Source of the DNA: Lachnospiraceae bacterium
GTDB taxonomy: Bacteria > Bacillota > Clostridia > Lachnospirales > Lachnospiraceae
Reading direction: 5' to 3'
Assembly (NCBI GenBank): GCA_910574965.1
Contig: CAJTDB010000020.1
Span: forward strand, 1 to 64,000
DNA: 64,000 nt
Under the pieces are notes generated by a model. It saw only the letters and a program-made list of their open reading frames with translations, did not search any database and was not told where the DNA came from. How positions within the stretch are numbered: position 1 is the first letter of the stretch; each line of letters opens with the position of its first letter. This document shows, in pieces, positions 23,408 through 31,673 of this stretch. The translations under genes and the position numbers were made by a program.

Positions 23408-25798
23408 ATGATCATCAATCAGGAAAATTACCGCAGCACTGCTGTCGGCGCCAAGGCGAAAAATCTGTTCCGTCTTATGGAGCATTCATTTTTTGTTCCG
23501 CCTTTTTTCTGTGTCCCGGAACCGTTTTGTGACGAAGAGGTCCTTTCCTATATCGAACAGCATTTTCCGGATTCCTGTCTGTATTCGGTCCGCTCCTGCG
23601 CATCCGTGGAAGACAGCTCCTCCCATTCTTTTGCCGGACAGTTTCAGACCTTTCTGCGGGTGGAACGCTCCTCGGTCTGTGATCGTATCCGAGAGGTTCT
23701 GGCCGGTCTCAGAAAAGAACATATATTCGATTACTGCAAAATCCATGGAATAGATCCTTCTTCTATCCGCCTCCATGTTATTGTACAGGAAATGATAGAA
23801 GCAGATACATCCGGCGTACTTTTTACTGCCAATCCTCAGGGGATCTTAAATGAAACCGTTATCGTCCTTGGCGCCGGAACCGGAGATCAGGTGGTAGAGG
23901 ACCGGACCGATACGACTGCCTGCTACTACAATTTGACCGATCATATATATTATTATGAGCAGACCGGCCATTCTCCCCTCCCGAATGATGCCTGCATCCA
24001 GGAACTGATTCGTGTTTCCCAGCAGGTGAAACGTATCTTTTCTATGGAATGTGATTTGGAATATGCCTGGAAAGACGGAAAGCTCTGGCTGCTCCAAGTT
24101 CGCCCGATTACCACTTTGGGGAACCAGGAACCGACGATCATTCTGGACAACAGCAATATTGTGGAAAGTTATCCCGGCATTACCCTTCCGCTGACCCAGA
24201 GCTTTATAAAAGACGCCTATCACCAGGTATTTAGGACTCTGCTCTTTCGCCTCACCCGCCAGCCGGATACAATCCGGCGCATGGACCCGGTCCTTTGCCA
24301 TATGGTAGATACCGTCAACGGCCGGGTTTACTATCGAATCAGCAACTGGTATGATGTGCTGCTTCTGCTCCCCTTTCACAAGAAACTCATCCCCATCTGG
24401 CAGGAAATGATGGGGGTTCGGGTCCGCACGGTCAGCTCCTCCCACACAGGCCCTGTCCGGTGGACTGCCCGTCTGAAGACTGCCTGGTCCTTCTGCTGCC
24501 TGCTCTTTTCCTGTCCTCGGAAAATGAAGCGGCTGGATGTGTATTTTGCAGAGCTTTTGCAGGAATTTGACGCTCTGGATACAGCGCATATGGACACACC
24601 GGAACTTCTCAGCGCCTACCGCGCACTTAAAGACCAAACCGTAGCCCGCTGGGACATTACACTGGTAAACGATATGTATGCGTTTTTGTTTACCGGCCTT
24701 TTAAAAGCCCGCTTAAAGGCCGGGCACATACCAGAGCCGGACCTTGCTGCTAACCGGGCCATCCGCGGAATCCGCCGTCTGGACAGCCTGGAACCCATTC
24801 GGGAGCTGCTTCTTTTGGCAGAGCAGGCCAGGAAAGAAGAGCGTTTAGAAGATCTTCGGAAGCTTCACAGCAATGAAGATTACGAAAAATACCGGACGGA
24901 CCACGCCGGCCCCTTTATCAAACAGGCAGAAGCTTATATCCGACGGTTCGGAGACCGGAATCTGGAGGAACTGAAACTGGAGAGCAGAACTTTCCGTACA
25001 GACCCGATCCTTTTGATTCGCCGCATTGTACAGTATGCGGACCACCCGCCGGCTGCTCCGGAATCAGACTTCGCAGACGAGAACATACGTTCTGATCCGC
25101 TGCCCTGGTCCGCCCGCTTTCTGGCCCGAAGAGCGGCCCTTGGTATCCAGAACCGGGAACGGTCCCGGCTGAACCGGAGCCGTTTATACGGCATGATGCG
25201 TACACTGGTCCTGCAGATGGGAAACGATCTTCAGGAAAAAGGCCGGATCTGCCGGCCGGAAGATATTTTCTATCTCCGCTGCGAGGAGATCTGGCAGGCC
25301 GCTGAAGATCCGGCCCTGGATGTACAATCGGTCATTCGTTTTAGAAAAGAACAATATGAAGGTTTTGCTACGCTTCCGGCCTACTCCCGTCTTGTATTTT
25401 CCGGAAAAGTGACAGACAAGCAGCCGCAGAACGTTCGCCGGACCTCAGGAAGCGGTTCCAAAACTGCCTATACCGGCACCGCCTGTTCTCAGGGCATTGC
25501 CGAAGGCAAAGTTCTGGTCATTCGCCATCCGGCCCGCCAGACGGATACAGAAAACCGGATTCTCGTTACAAAGATGACCGATCCCGGCTGGGTATTTCTG
25601 ATCGCCGGAGCAAAAGCGGTTGTTTCGGAAAAGGGTTCTCTCCTGTCACACACAGCCATCATTTCCAGAGAACTTGGAAAGCCTGCAGTTGTGGGGATTC
25701 CTCATATTACGGAAGAGTTAGAAGACGGGGATCTGGTCCGGGTGGACGGAAATACTGGAACCGTAACCGTTCTTTGCCGGAACCGTGCAAACATATAA
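23408..25798 (+). CDS. PEP-synthase-like dikinase resembling rifampin phosphotransferase
   Basis: A 796-residue protein. An ATP-grasp domain covers about 1-235 (YSVRSCASVEDSSSHSFAGQ, IVQEMIEADTSGVLFTANP, LEYAWKDGKLWLLQVRPIT). A large middle region of about 240-690 is unassigned. A C-terminal swivel domain has the phospho-carrier His748 in GSLLSHTAIISRELGKPAV. The C-terminal PEP/pyruvate barrel of true PEP synthase is missing, and the order ATP-grasp, substrate region, swivel His is that of rifampin phosphotransferase. It therefore probably phosphorylates a small molecule using the ATP beta-phosphate. It lies in the UbiA/ligase/GNAT operon, 21 bases before the ligase. Confidence 0.8.
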   Translation: MIINQENYRSTAVGAKAKNLFRLMEHSFFVPPFFCVPEPFCDEEVLSYIEQHFPDSCLYSVRSCASVEDSSSHSFAGQFQTFLRVERSSVCDRIREVLAGLRKEHIFDYCKIHGIDPSSIRLHVIVQEMIEADTSGVLFTANPQGILNETVIVLGAGTGDQVVEDRTDTTACYYNLTDHIYYYEQTGHSPLPNDACIQELIRVSQQVKRIFSMECDLEYAWKDGKLWLLQVRPITTLGNQEPTIILDNSNIVESYPGITLPLTQSFIKDAYHQVFRTLLFRLTRQPDTIRRMDPVLCHMVDTVNGRVYYRISNWYDVLLLLPFHKKLIPIWQEMMGVRVRTVSSSHTGPVRWTARLKTAWSFCCLLFSCPRKMKRLDVYFAELLQEFDALDTAHMDTPELLSAYRALKDQTVARWDITLVNDMYAFLFTGLLKARLKAGHIPEPDLAANRAIRGIRRLDSLEPIRELLLLAEQARKEERLEDLRKLHSNEDYEKYRTDHAGPFIKQAEAYIRRFGDRNLEELKLESRTFRTDPILLIRRIVQYADHPPAAPESDFADENIRSDPLPWSARFLARRAALGIQNRERSRLNRSRLYGMMRTLVLQMGNDLQEKGRICRPEDIFYLRCEEIWQAAEDPALDVQSVIRFRKEQYEGFATLPAYSRLVFSGKVTDKQPQNVRRTSGSGSKTAYTGTACSQGIAEGKVLVIRHPARQTDTENRILVTKMTDPGWVFLIAGAKAVVSEKGSLLSHTAIISRELGKPAVVGIPHITEELEDGDLVRVDGNTGTVTVLCRNRANI

Positions 25799-25819
25799 AT
25801 CTGCCATAAGGAGGCTGTT

Positions 25820-27247
25820 ATGAAAAGCATCAGTGAATATCTGGAAGAAGACCGCATCAAATGGAGCACCCGCCCTTATCTTACTGTAAAGAACGGTACC
25901 TGGCAGACGCGGACTTTCCGGCAGGTCATAGACCAGATCCAGGATCTGTCCCGCGGTCTTCTTCTACATGGTTTTCAAAATAAAAACATCATGATCTTCT
26001 CTGAAAATTCTTATGAGTGGATCCTTCTCTACCTGGGAATCATGGGCTATGTAGGAACCTGCGTACCGGTGGACAAAGACTGGACTCCTTACGATCTAAA
26101 CCATACGCTGTCTGTTTTGGATACCGCCGCCGTCTTCTATTCCCGCTCCAGAAGCGGCTGCATCGACTCCCTGCAGGAACACTATCCGGACACTGCCTGG
26201 TTCTGCATCGAAGATTCTCTTGAAAGCCTGATGGAAGCCGGACACCGTTCAGGGCCTGCGCTGGCCGGGCGCACTGATCTTACCGAGACGGCTTTGATCC
26301 TTTTTACCTCCGGCACAACCAATCTGCCAAAGGCAATCCCGCTGACGCAGGAAAATCTCTTTGCCAACTGGGAGACTTTGTACCGGCGCACCCCCATGAC
26401 CGCTGCTGACCGCTCCTTTGTCTTCCTTCCCCTTCATCATGTCTACACGTGCGTGGCCAATGTCCTCTACACCATCGTTTCCGGCATGGAACTCTGGCTT
26501 AATTCCGGCTTTTTGTTTCTGATTCCGGAACTGATCGAAGCCCGCCCTACGGTTGTCTGCACAGTACCGCTGATTCTGTACCGGATGAAAGAAGCTATGA
26601 CCGAAGAGCTTCTGAAAACCCTGCGTGCTGTCCGCTGGCTCTACTGCGGCGGAAGCTTTACGGATCCGGCCGTCAAGGAGTATTTTATACAAAATGACAT
26701 ATCGCTTCTGGAAGCCTATGGAACTACCGAAACTTCCTCTGTGATTGCCCTCTCCGTCCTAGGGGATCCGAACACGGCTTCCAACGGAGTCGTCTTTGAA
26801 AATCTGGACGTACGGATTGACTGCCCGGACGAAGAAGGAATCGGAGAGATTGTTGTACGCGGAAAAAGCGTCTCTAAAGGCTATCTGCACAGGAACGATC
26901 GCTATTCGGAATTTGACACAGACGGCGCCTACCACACCGGCGATCTGGGCATTCTGGATGAACGCGGACACCTGTATCTGAAAGGCCGGAAAAAACGCAT
27001 GATACTGACAGCTAATGGGAAAAATATTTATGTAGAAGAACTGGAAGCTTTGCTTCTTGAAGATCCCCGGATAAAAACAGCAAAAGTATACGAAGAATCC
27101 TTTCATCCTGCTGCTTTTATCACTGCAAATCTGCCGGAAGCAGACGTGCAGGCCCTTCTGGAAAGCATCAATCAAAAACTTCCGCCCTTTAAGCAAATAC
27201 GAACCATCCACATCCGGCCTGATACAGAAGGAGGACGAATTAAATGA
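25820..27247 (+). CDS. AMP-dependent acyl/aryl-CoA ligase-like adenylating enzyme
   Basis: A 475-residue member of the acyl-adenylate superfamily. Core motifs are LFTSGTTNLPKAIPLT (A3, with N in place of G), EAYGTTETS (A5), YHTGDLGILDERGHLYLKG (A7/A8) and a C-terminal GRIK that supplies the catalytic lysine only two residues from the end. It should activate a carboxylic acid as adenylate and pass it to CoA or directly to a partner. It is slightly short for the family, ending right at the A10 lysine. AAGGAGG lies 6 bases before ATG. The stop overlaps the GNAT start (ATGA). Confidence 0.85.
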   Translation: MKSISEYLEEDRIKWSTRPYLTVKNGTWQTRTFRQVIDQIQDLSRGLLLHGFQNKNIMIFSENSYEWILLYLGIMGYVGTCVPVDKDWTPYDLNHTLSVLDTAAVFYSRSRSGCIDSLQEHYPDTAWFCIEDSLESLMEAGHRSGPALAGRTDLTETALILFTSGTTNLPKAIPLTQENLFANWETLYRRTPMTAADRSFVFLPLHHVYTCVANVLYTIVSGMELWLNSGFLFLIPELIEARPTVVCTVPLILYRMKEAMTEELLKTLRAVRWLYCGGSFTDPAVKEYFIQNDISLLEAYGTTETSSVIALSVLGDPNTASNGVVFENLDVRIDCPDEEGIGEIVVRGKSVSKGYLHRNDRYSEFDTDGAYHTGDLGILDERGHLYLKGRKKRMILTANGKNIYVEELEALLLEDPRIKTAKVYEESFHPAAFITANLPEADVQALLESINQKLPPFKQIRTIHIRPDTEGGRIK

Positions 27248-28323
27248 GCTTTCACGCAGTCACGTTTTCTCAGGAAAGCACATACATACAGCAGTTTCTT
27301 CACCTCCCCGGACGTCTCTACGGACCAGAAGAACTTATGCAGAAGCCAGAGGAAGAACTGGCGATCCTCACGGGAACACATGTTCTGAGTCATTATTTTA
27401 CGGTAGTTCCTCTCCTGGTCCTAGATGCCAAAGGCACTGCCGTCTGCAGGGCCGTTCTCACCTTTTACCCGGACGATCCGGAAGCTTTTCTCGGATTTTT
27501 TGAAAGCGAAGACCTTCCGGAAGCCGCCGCCCTGCTCTTTCAGAAAGCGGAAGTGCTGGCAAAAGAACACGGATGCACCCATATCACCGGCCCTGTCGAC
27601 GCTTCCTTCTGGATTCGCTATCGGCTGAAAGTTCGTCAGTTCGAACACACCTATACCGGGGAGCCTTCTAACAAAGACTATTATTTTCGGCTCTGGCGGT
27701 CTGCAGAGTATGAGGTTACTGCCCGTTATTTCTCCAATCACTATATTCCTGCCGTCGCCCACCAGAACCGGCAGTTCACCGCCCGCCTTGCAGAAAAACG
27801 CGCCCAGGGCTACATAATCAAAAGTCCGTCCAGGGCTTCCTTCGACAAGACACTGCAGGACGTCTATGGGCTTCTGATCGAACTGTATCGGCCCTTTCCC
27901 GCCTACCGTCCCATCACGGAAGCGGAATTTACCGCCCTGTACCGGTATCTGAAAATGCTGATTCGATATCCGATGGTGAAGATGGCCTATTTCCAGGGAC
28001 AGCCTGTTGGCTTTTTCATCAGCATTCCGGACTATGGAACTATGGTCTATGGCCGCCTTTCATTGCCAAAGCTTGTGCAAATTTTCCTGACCCGCCTGCG
28101 CCCTAAATCCTACGTCATGCTCTATATGGGCGTTGACACGGCTCACCGGGGCCTTGGAAAAGCTCTGGCTGAAGCCATCCGGGAGGAACTGTCCCGAACT
28201 GGTGTTCCATCCGTCGGCGCTCTTATCCGCAGCGGCAATATTAACAGAGACTATTTTCAGGAACTTGTAGACTATGAATTTGAATATGTACTGCTTGGGA
28301 AAAAAATCCAGGACAGCATCTAA
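27244..28323 (+). CDS. GNAT-fold N-acyltransferase-like protein
   Basis: A 359-residue protein. The C-terminal third has a GNAT CoA-binding motif, MGVDTAHRGLGKALAEAIR (about 295-315), and the N-terminal part (YGPEELMQKPEEEL, then FWIRYRLKVRQFEHTYTGEP) resembles the long GNAT proteins found beside biosynthetic genes. Being translationally coupled to the ligase, it may transfer the activated acyl group to an amine. The substrate is unknown. Most of the N-terminal 200 residues are unassigned. Confidence 0.65.
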   Translation: MSFHAVTFSQESTYIQQFLHLPGRLYGPEELMQKPEEELAILTGTHVLSHYFTVVPLLVLDAKGTAVCRAVLTFYPDDPEAFLGFFESEDLPEAAALLFQKAEVLAKEHGCTHITGPVDASFWIRYRLKVRQFEHTYTGEPSNKDYYFRLWRSAEYEVTARYFSNHYIPAVAHQNRQFTARLAEKRAQGYIIKSPSRASFDKTLQDVYGLLIELYRPFPAYRPITEAEFTALYRYLKMLIRYPMVKMAYFQGQPVGFFISIPDYGTMVYGRLSLPKLVQIFLTRLRPKSYVMLYMGVDTAHRGLGKALAEAIREELSRTGVPSVGALIRSGNINRDYFQELVDYEFEYVLLGKKIQDSI

Positions 28324-28348
28324 ATCCAGACGAAAATGAGGGAATCCA

Positions 28349-29833
28349 ATGACACAAACAAAATTAGAAAAAGCAAGAACCTATGAGAAAGAACAGGGCG
28401 CTCAGATCCCGCCGGAGGAGCGTCCGCTGTTCCATGTGACGCCTGCCGTGGGCTGGGCAAATGATCCCAACGGATTTTCGGTTTACAAAGGAACCTATCA
28501 TCTCTTCCATCAATACTATCCCTACGATATCCACTGGGGTCCCATGCACTGGGGGCATTTAACGAGCACCGATCTCATCCGGTGGGAATATCTCCCCGCC
28601 GCCCTGGCTCCAGATGCAGAGTACGACAAACAGGGCGTGTTTTCCGGAAGTGCTGTCGAACTGCCGGACGGACGTCAGCTTCTTATGTACACCGGTGTCT
28701 ACGGCAGAGAAGATGTGGCGGAATGTTTCCAGGCCCAGTGCATAGCAGTCGGAAACGGACGTGACTATAAGAAATATGAGAAAAATCCCGTAATTACTGC
28801 AGATCGGATTCCGGAAGACTGCTCCCCCAAAGATTTCCGGGACCCGAAAATCTGGCGGGACGAAGAAGAAGGCTGTTATTATGCGGTTATGGGAATGCGG
28901 ACGGCTGACAAAAGCGGTGCTGTTGTCCTTTTTTCCAGTCAGGACGGATTTTCCTGGGATTATGTGACAGTCTTAGACCGCTGCCGAAAGGAATACGGCA
29001 GCATGTGGGAGTGCCCTGATTTCTTCGAGCTTGGAGAAGATGGGATGGCAGTTCTCATCGTCTCTCCCCAGGAAATGCAGGCAAAGGGAATGGAATTTCA
29101 TAACGGAAATGATGTCGTCGGTTTTCTGGGACACTATGACCGGAAACATCATCGGTTCACAAGAGAACATGCGTTCGCTGTTGACTATGGACTGGACTTC
29201 TATGCCCCCCAAACACTGAAGACGCCGGACGGACGCCGGGTACTGATTGGCTGGATGCAGGCATGGGAAAACAGCCATCTGTGCCGAAAGGGCGCAAGAT
29301 GGCAGGGCATGTTCACCCTGCCGAGAGAACTCACCGCTAAAGATGGACGGCTGATCCAGCAGCCGGTGCAGGAACTTTTAAATTACCGTCAAAATCCTGT
29401 CCTACACAAAGACATTCCCCTGCAGCCCCAGACCAGACTTCCCGGCATATCCGGCCGGATTCTGGATATGACTGTGGATCTTTGGCCGGAAGAAGGCGGT
29501 TCTTCTGACAGCTTCACAGTTCGTTTTGCAGAAAATGACACTTACTGCACGGATATCGTTTATCACCCGCAGGAGAACACAGTATGCTTCGACCGCACTT
29601 ATTCCGGCTTCCCGCACAATATCATCACCTGCCGCAAAGCGCCGGTCCGGGACCAGGGCGGACGGCTCCGACTGCGGATTCTCCTGGACCGGTTTTCCGC
29701 AGAGATTTTCGTCAATGACGGCGAACAGGTTCTGTCCGCCTGTATCTATACGCCCCAGGAAGCAGCGGGCATTTCTTTCCTGGCATCCGGTGCAGGACGG
29801 TTTGATGTGGAGAAGTACGAACTGGTGTTCTAG
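28349..29833 (+). CDS. Glycoside hydrolase family 32 beta-fructosidase, copy 1
   Basis: A 494-residue GH32 enzyme, intracellular (no signal peptide). Catalytic residues are in GWANDPNGF (nucleophile Asp39), DFRDPKIW (Asp165, transition-state stabiliser) and WECPDFFEL (acid/base Glu221). It splits sucrose, sucrose-6-phosphate or short fructans. It starts 25 bases after the GNAT stop with no terminator between, so it may be co-transcribed with the UbiA operon although its job looks unrelated. It is a clear paralogue of the enzyme at 42205-43725. Confidence 0.92.
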   Translation: MTQTKLEKARTYEKEQGAQIPPEERPLFHVTPAVGWANDPNGFSVYKGTYHLFHQYYPYDIHWGPMHWGHLTSTDLIRWEYLPAALAPDAEYDKQGVFSGSAVELPDGRQLLMYTGVYGREDVAECFQAQCIAVGNGRDYKKYEKNPVITADRIPEDCSPKDFRDPKIWRDEEEGCYYAVMGMRTADKSGAVVLFSSQDGFSWDYVTVLDRCRKEYGSMWECPDFFELGEDGMAVLIVSPQEMQAKGMEFHNGNDVVGFLGHYDRKHHRFTREHAFAVDYGLDFYAPQTLKTPDGRRVLIGWMQAWENSHLCRKGARWQGMFTLPRELTAKDGRLIQQPVQELLNYRQNPVLHKDIPLQPQTRLPGISGRILDMTVDLWPEEGGSSDSFTVRFAENDTYCTDIVYHPQENTVCFDRTYSGFPHNIITCRKAPVRDQGGRLRLRILLDRFSAEIFVNDGEQVLSACIYTPQEAAGISFLASGAGRFDVEKYELVF

Positions 29834-29856
29834 TTTGGTTCTCTGAAATATAAAAA

Positions 29857-29885
29857 GTCAGGAAATGCAGGCTGCATTTCCTGAC
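29857..29885. terminator. Bidirectional Rho-independent terminator
   Basis: A perfect 13-bp stem (29857-29869 with 29873-29885, GTCAGGAAATGCA) has a GGC loop. It is preceded by AAAAA and followed by TATTTCTTTTA, separating the rightward GH32 gene from the leftward oxidoreductase. Confidence 0.88.
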
Positions 29886-29897
29886 ACAGTATTTCTT

Positions 29898-30884
29898 TTA
29901 CTGCCGGTCCGCCGGGAACCAGATCCCTTCCTTCTGCCTGGTTTCGGTCATCAGCTTTGCGGCTGCACAGCTCAATTCCAGAAGCTTTTGGTGTGTCTCC
30001 CAGTCTCCTTTTTCGATCATACGGATAAATTCCATAAATTCATAGTACATCCTGTGTTCCGTCTGCCCAAACCTGCGAAGCTCCTCCCTGCCGTCCACAT
30101 ACTGTATGCGGTATTCCGTCATCTGATTGACCGGCTTTTCTATGAGGATTGTCCCGCGCTCCCCCTGAATCGTGGACAGCGACGGTGCCTTGCAGTCCTT
30201 CGCACCAATGCCCACTGCCTGAAATGTTTCGTAATTGCAGAACAGCATACCGCTGGTATCAATCCCCCGGTCCACATTGGCATGATAAGAGGCGTCTTTT
30301 GGCACTCCAAACAGCCCTAGCAGCGCATGGACATTATATACATTAATGTCCATCAATGCCCCGCCGGCCTTCTCAGGCTCAAAGACCGGATGAACGTCTC
30401 CTTGCAGAAATGCATCATACCTGGAAGAATACTGGCTGAAATTCAGGCATACCAGCCGAGGGCGGCCAATGCCGGCTAAGTCCTCCTTCAGTGCTCTGTA
30501 AGACGGAAGCGCATGAATATTCATAGCCTCAAAAAGCATCCGTTTTTGCTTCTCTGCAAGCTGTACCAGCCTTTGCAGTTCCTCCGTATTCGATGCCGCC
30601 GGCTTCTCCAGAATCACATGCTTCCCGCATTCCAATGCTCTCTCTGCAAACTCATAATGCAGAAAATTCGGCAGCGCCACATAGATCACATCTGCATCTG
30701 ACGAAAGCAGCTTTTCGTAATCATAAAAAGAACCGGTCAGATGATGTTCTCGTACCATCTGCTCCGTCCGCTCCTTAGAACGTTCCCTTCCCAGTATATA
30801 GACCTTTTCAAAATGCAGTTTTTGGATGAAGCCCATCAGTTCCCGAACGATCATCCCGCTTCCTAATATGCCAAGTTTTAACAT
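29898..30884 (-). CDS. Gfo/Idh/MocA family NAD(P)-dependent oxidoreductase
   Basis: A 328-residue enzyme. The N-terminal Rossmann motif is LGILGSGMIVREL, the family signature EKPAASNTEE follows GKHVILEKP (about residue 91), and the C-terminal alpha/beta domain has GGALMDINVYNVH. Members oxidise or reduce hydroxyls on sugars or inositols. The substrate is not predictable here; the neighbouring GH32 gene suggests sugar metabolism. It is transcribed leftwards alone, 140 bases downstream of the terminator of the predicted small RNA. Confidence 0.88.
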   Translation of the reverse strand: MLKLGILGSGMIVRELMGFIQKLHFEKVYILGRERSKERTEQMVREHHLTGSFYDYEKLLSSDADVIYVALPNFLHYEFAERALECGKHVILEKPAASNTEELQRLVQLAEKQKRMLFEAMNIHALPSYRALKEDLAGIGRPRLVCLNFSQYSSRYDAFLQGDVHPVFEPEKAGGALMDINVYNVHALLGLFGVPKDASYHANVDRGIDTSGMLFCNYETFQAVGIGAKDCKAPSLSTIQGERGTILIEKPVNQMTEYRIQYVDGREELRRFGQTEHRMYYEFMEFIRMIEKGDWETHQKLLELSCAAAKLMTETRQKEGIWFPADRQ

Positions 30885-31025
30885 GGTGCTGCCTCCTGTT
30901 CTTTTGTGTCAATCTGCTTCTATTATATAGGTCCGGCCCTCTTTTGTACAGAACCAAGAAGCGCACTTTCATTATGATTTCCGTTCAGAACTTCAGATAA
31001 GGTCATTTCCTTTTCTGTATTTTAT

Positions 31026-31339
31026 ACAAAAATAAAGAGCCACCCGATCCTCGTTTCAATCGAATGGCTCCTTACCTGTCAATCTGAAGTTTCACCTTTT
31101 TATCTCCTTTCAAGATTATTTTCGGCTACTGCCAGATTGTTTGATCCCTGTTCGGTTTTCCTCTCGTCTATGCTCTGGAAAGGATCAGCGATGCTGTTCT
31201 TCTATGATCTTTCATCTCTTCCGGATGATCTCATCTCTTCTGCGATCTTCTGATCGTTCCTGACCATGACTAAAATCTTATCTTCCCATTGGACCTTTCC
31301 TCCGTTCCAGAGACTTTTGTGTGTCTCTTTCTTGTTGGT
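31026..31339 (-). ncRNA. Predicted roughly 315-nt structured RNA of unknown family
   Basis: A consensus minus-strand promoter (TTGACA, 17 bases, TAATAT) ends about 7 bases before 31339. At 31070-31037 the minus strand forms GAGCCA/TGGCTC with an inner CGAT pairing, then TTTATTTTTG, a good terminator. No reading frame longer than about 25 codons with a ribosome-binding site lies between. The only good Shine-Dalgarno (AAGGAGAT, near 31100) leads to a GTG frame of seven codons. CTCTGGAA (31173-31180) and TTCCAGAG (31304-31311) can pair to close a domain. Conserved signatures of tmRNA, SRP RNA or 6S RNA were not seen. It could instead be a leader of the oxidoreductase gene. Confidence 0.5.
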
Positions 31340-31345
31340 GATTTT

Positions 31346-31374
31346 ATATTACAGCATCTCGTCCTGTTTGTCAA
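31346..31374 (-). promoter_or_regulatory. Consensus sigma-A promoter, leftward
   Basis: On the minus strand, TTGACA (31374-31369), a 17-base spacer and TAATAT (31351-31346). No protein gene starts within 450 bases downstream, so it probably drives the predicted RNA. Confidence 0.75.
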
Positions 31375-31566
31375 TAGTTTTCTGAAAATTTATTCGTATT
31401 TTTTATATTGTTGAATATATCAGCGGTATCCGTCCCCGTCAGATTGCGGACCCACAGATTTCTTATAATGCCCATACACCGCCGGCAGTTTTACGATCTC
31501 ATCCAGCAACTTCCAGCAGCCGGGCCGTCACCTTTGCAGCCGCCGGACATGTGCGCCGCGGCAAAT

Positions 31567-31647
31567 GCTGCCGCATTTGGTTTTAACCATTTGAGCTATT
31601 TTTCCAAAAATTTCTGCAGAACCTACGGATGTACTCCCCGTGAATAT
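31567..31647 (+). pseudogene. Remnant of an AraC-family regulator
   Basis: A 27-codon stretch reads AAAFGFNHLSYFSKNFCRTY then GCTPREY, the second helix-turn-helix and signature end of AraC/XylS proteins. The sequence before it (LPAAGPSPLQPPDMCAAANA) is not AraC-like and there is no full domain, so this is a decayed fragment. It lies opposite the 3' flank of the Sel1 gene, and the open frame continues over it. Confidence 0.65.
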
Positions 31648-31673
31648 CGGGGAAGAAGGCAGCAGCCGTTCAT

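Noticed and set aside
23408-25798. True phosphoenolpyruvate synthase (PpsA)
   Set aside because: The ATP-grasp and swivel-His domains are present, but the swivel is at the extreme C-terminus and the PEP/pyruvate barrel is absent.
31141-31339. RNase P RNA, suggested by GGAGGAAAGGTCC on the minus strand
   Set aside because: The other conserved RNase P regions were not found and the length is short; the match is probably chance.
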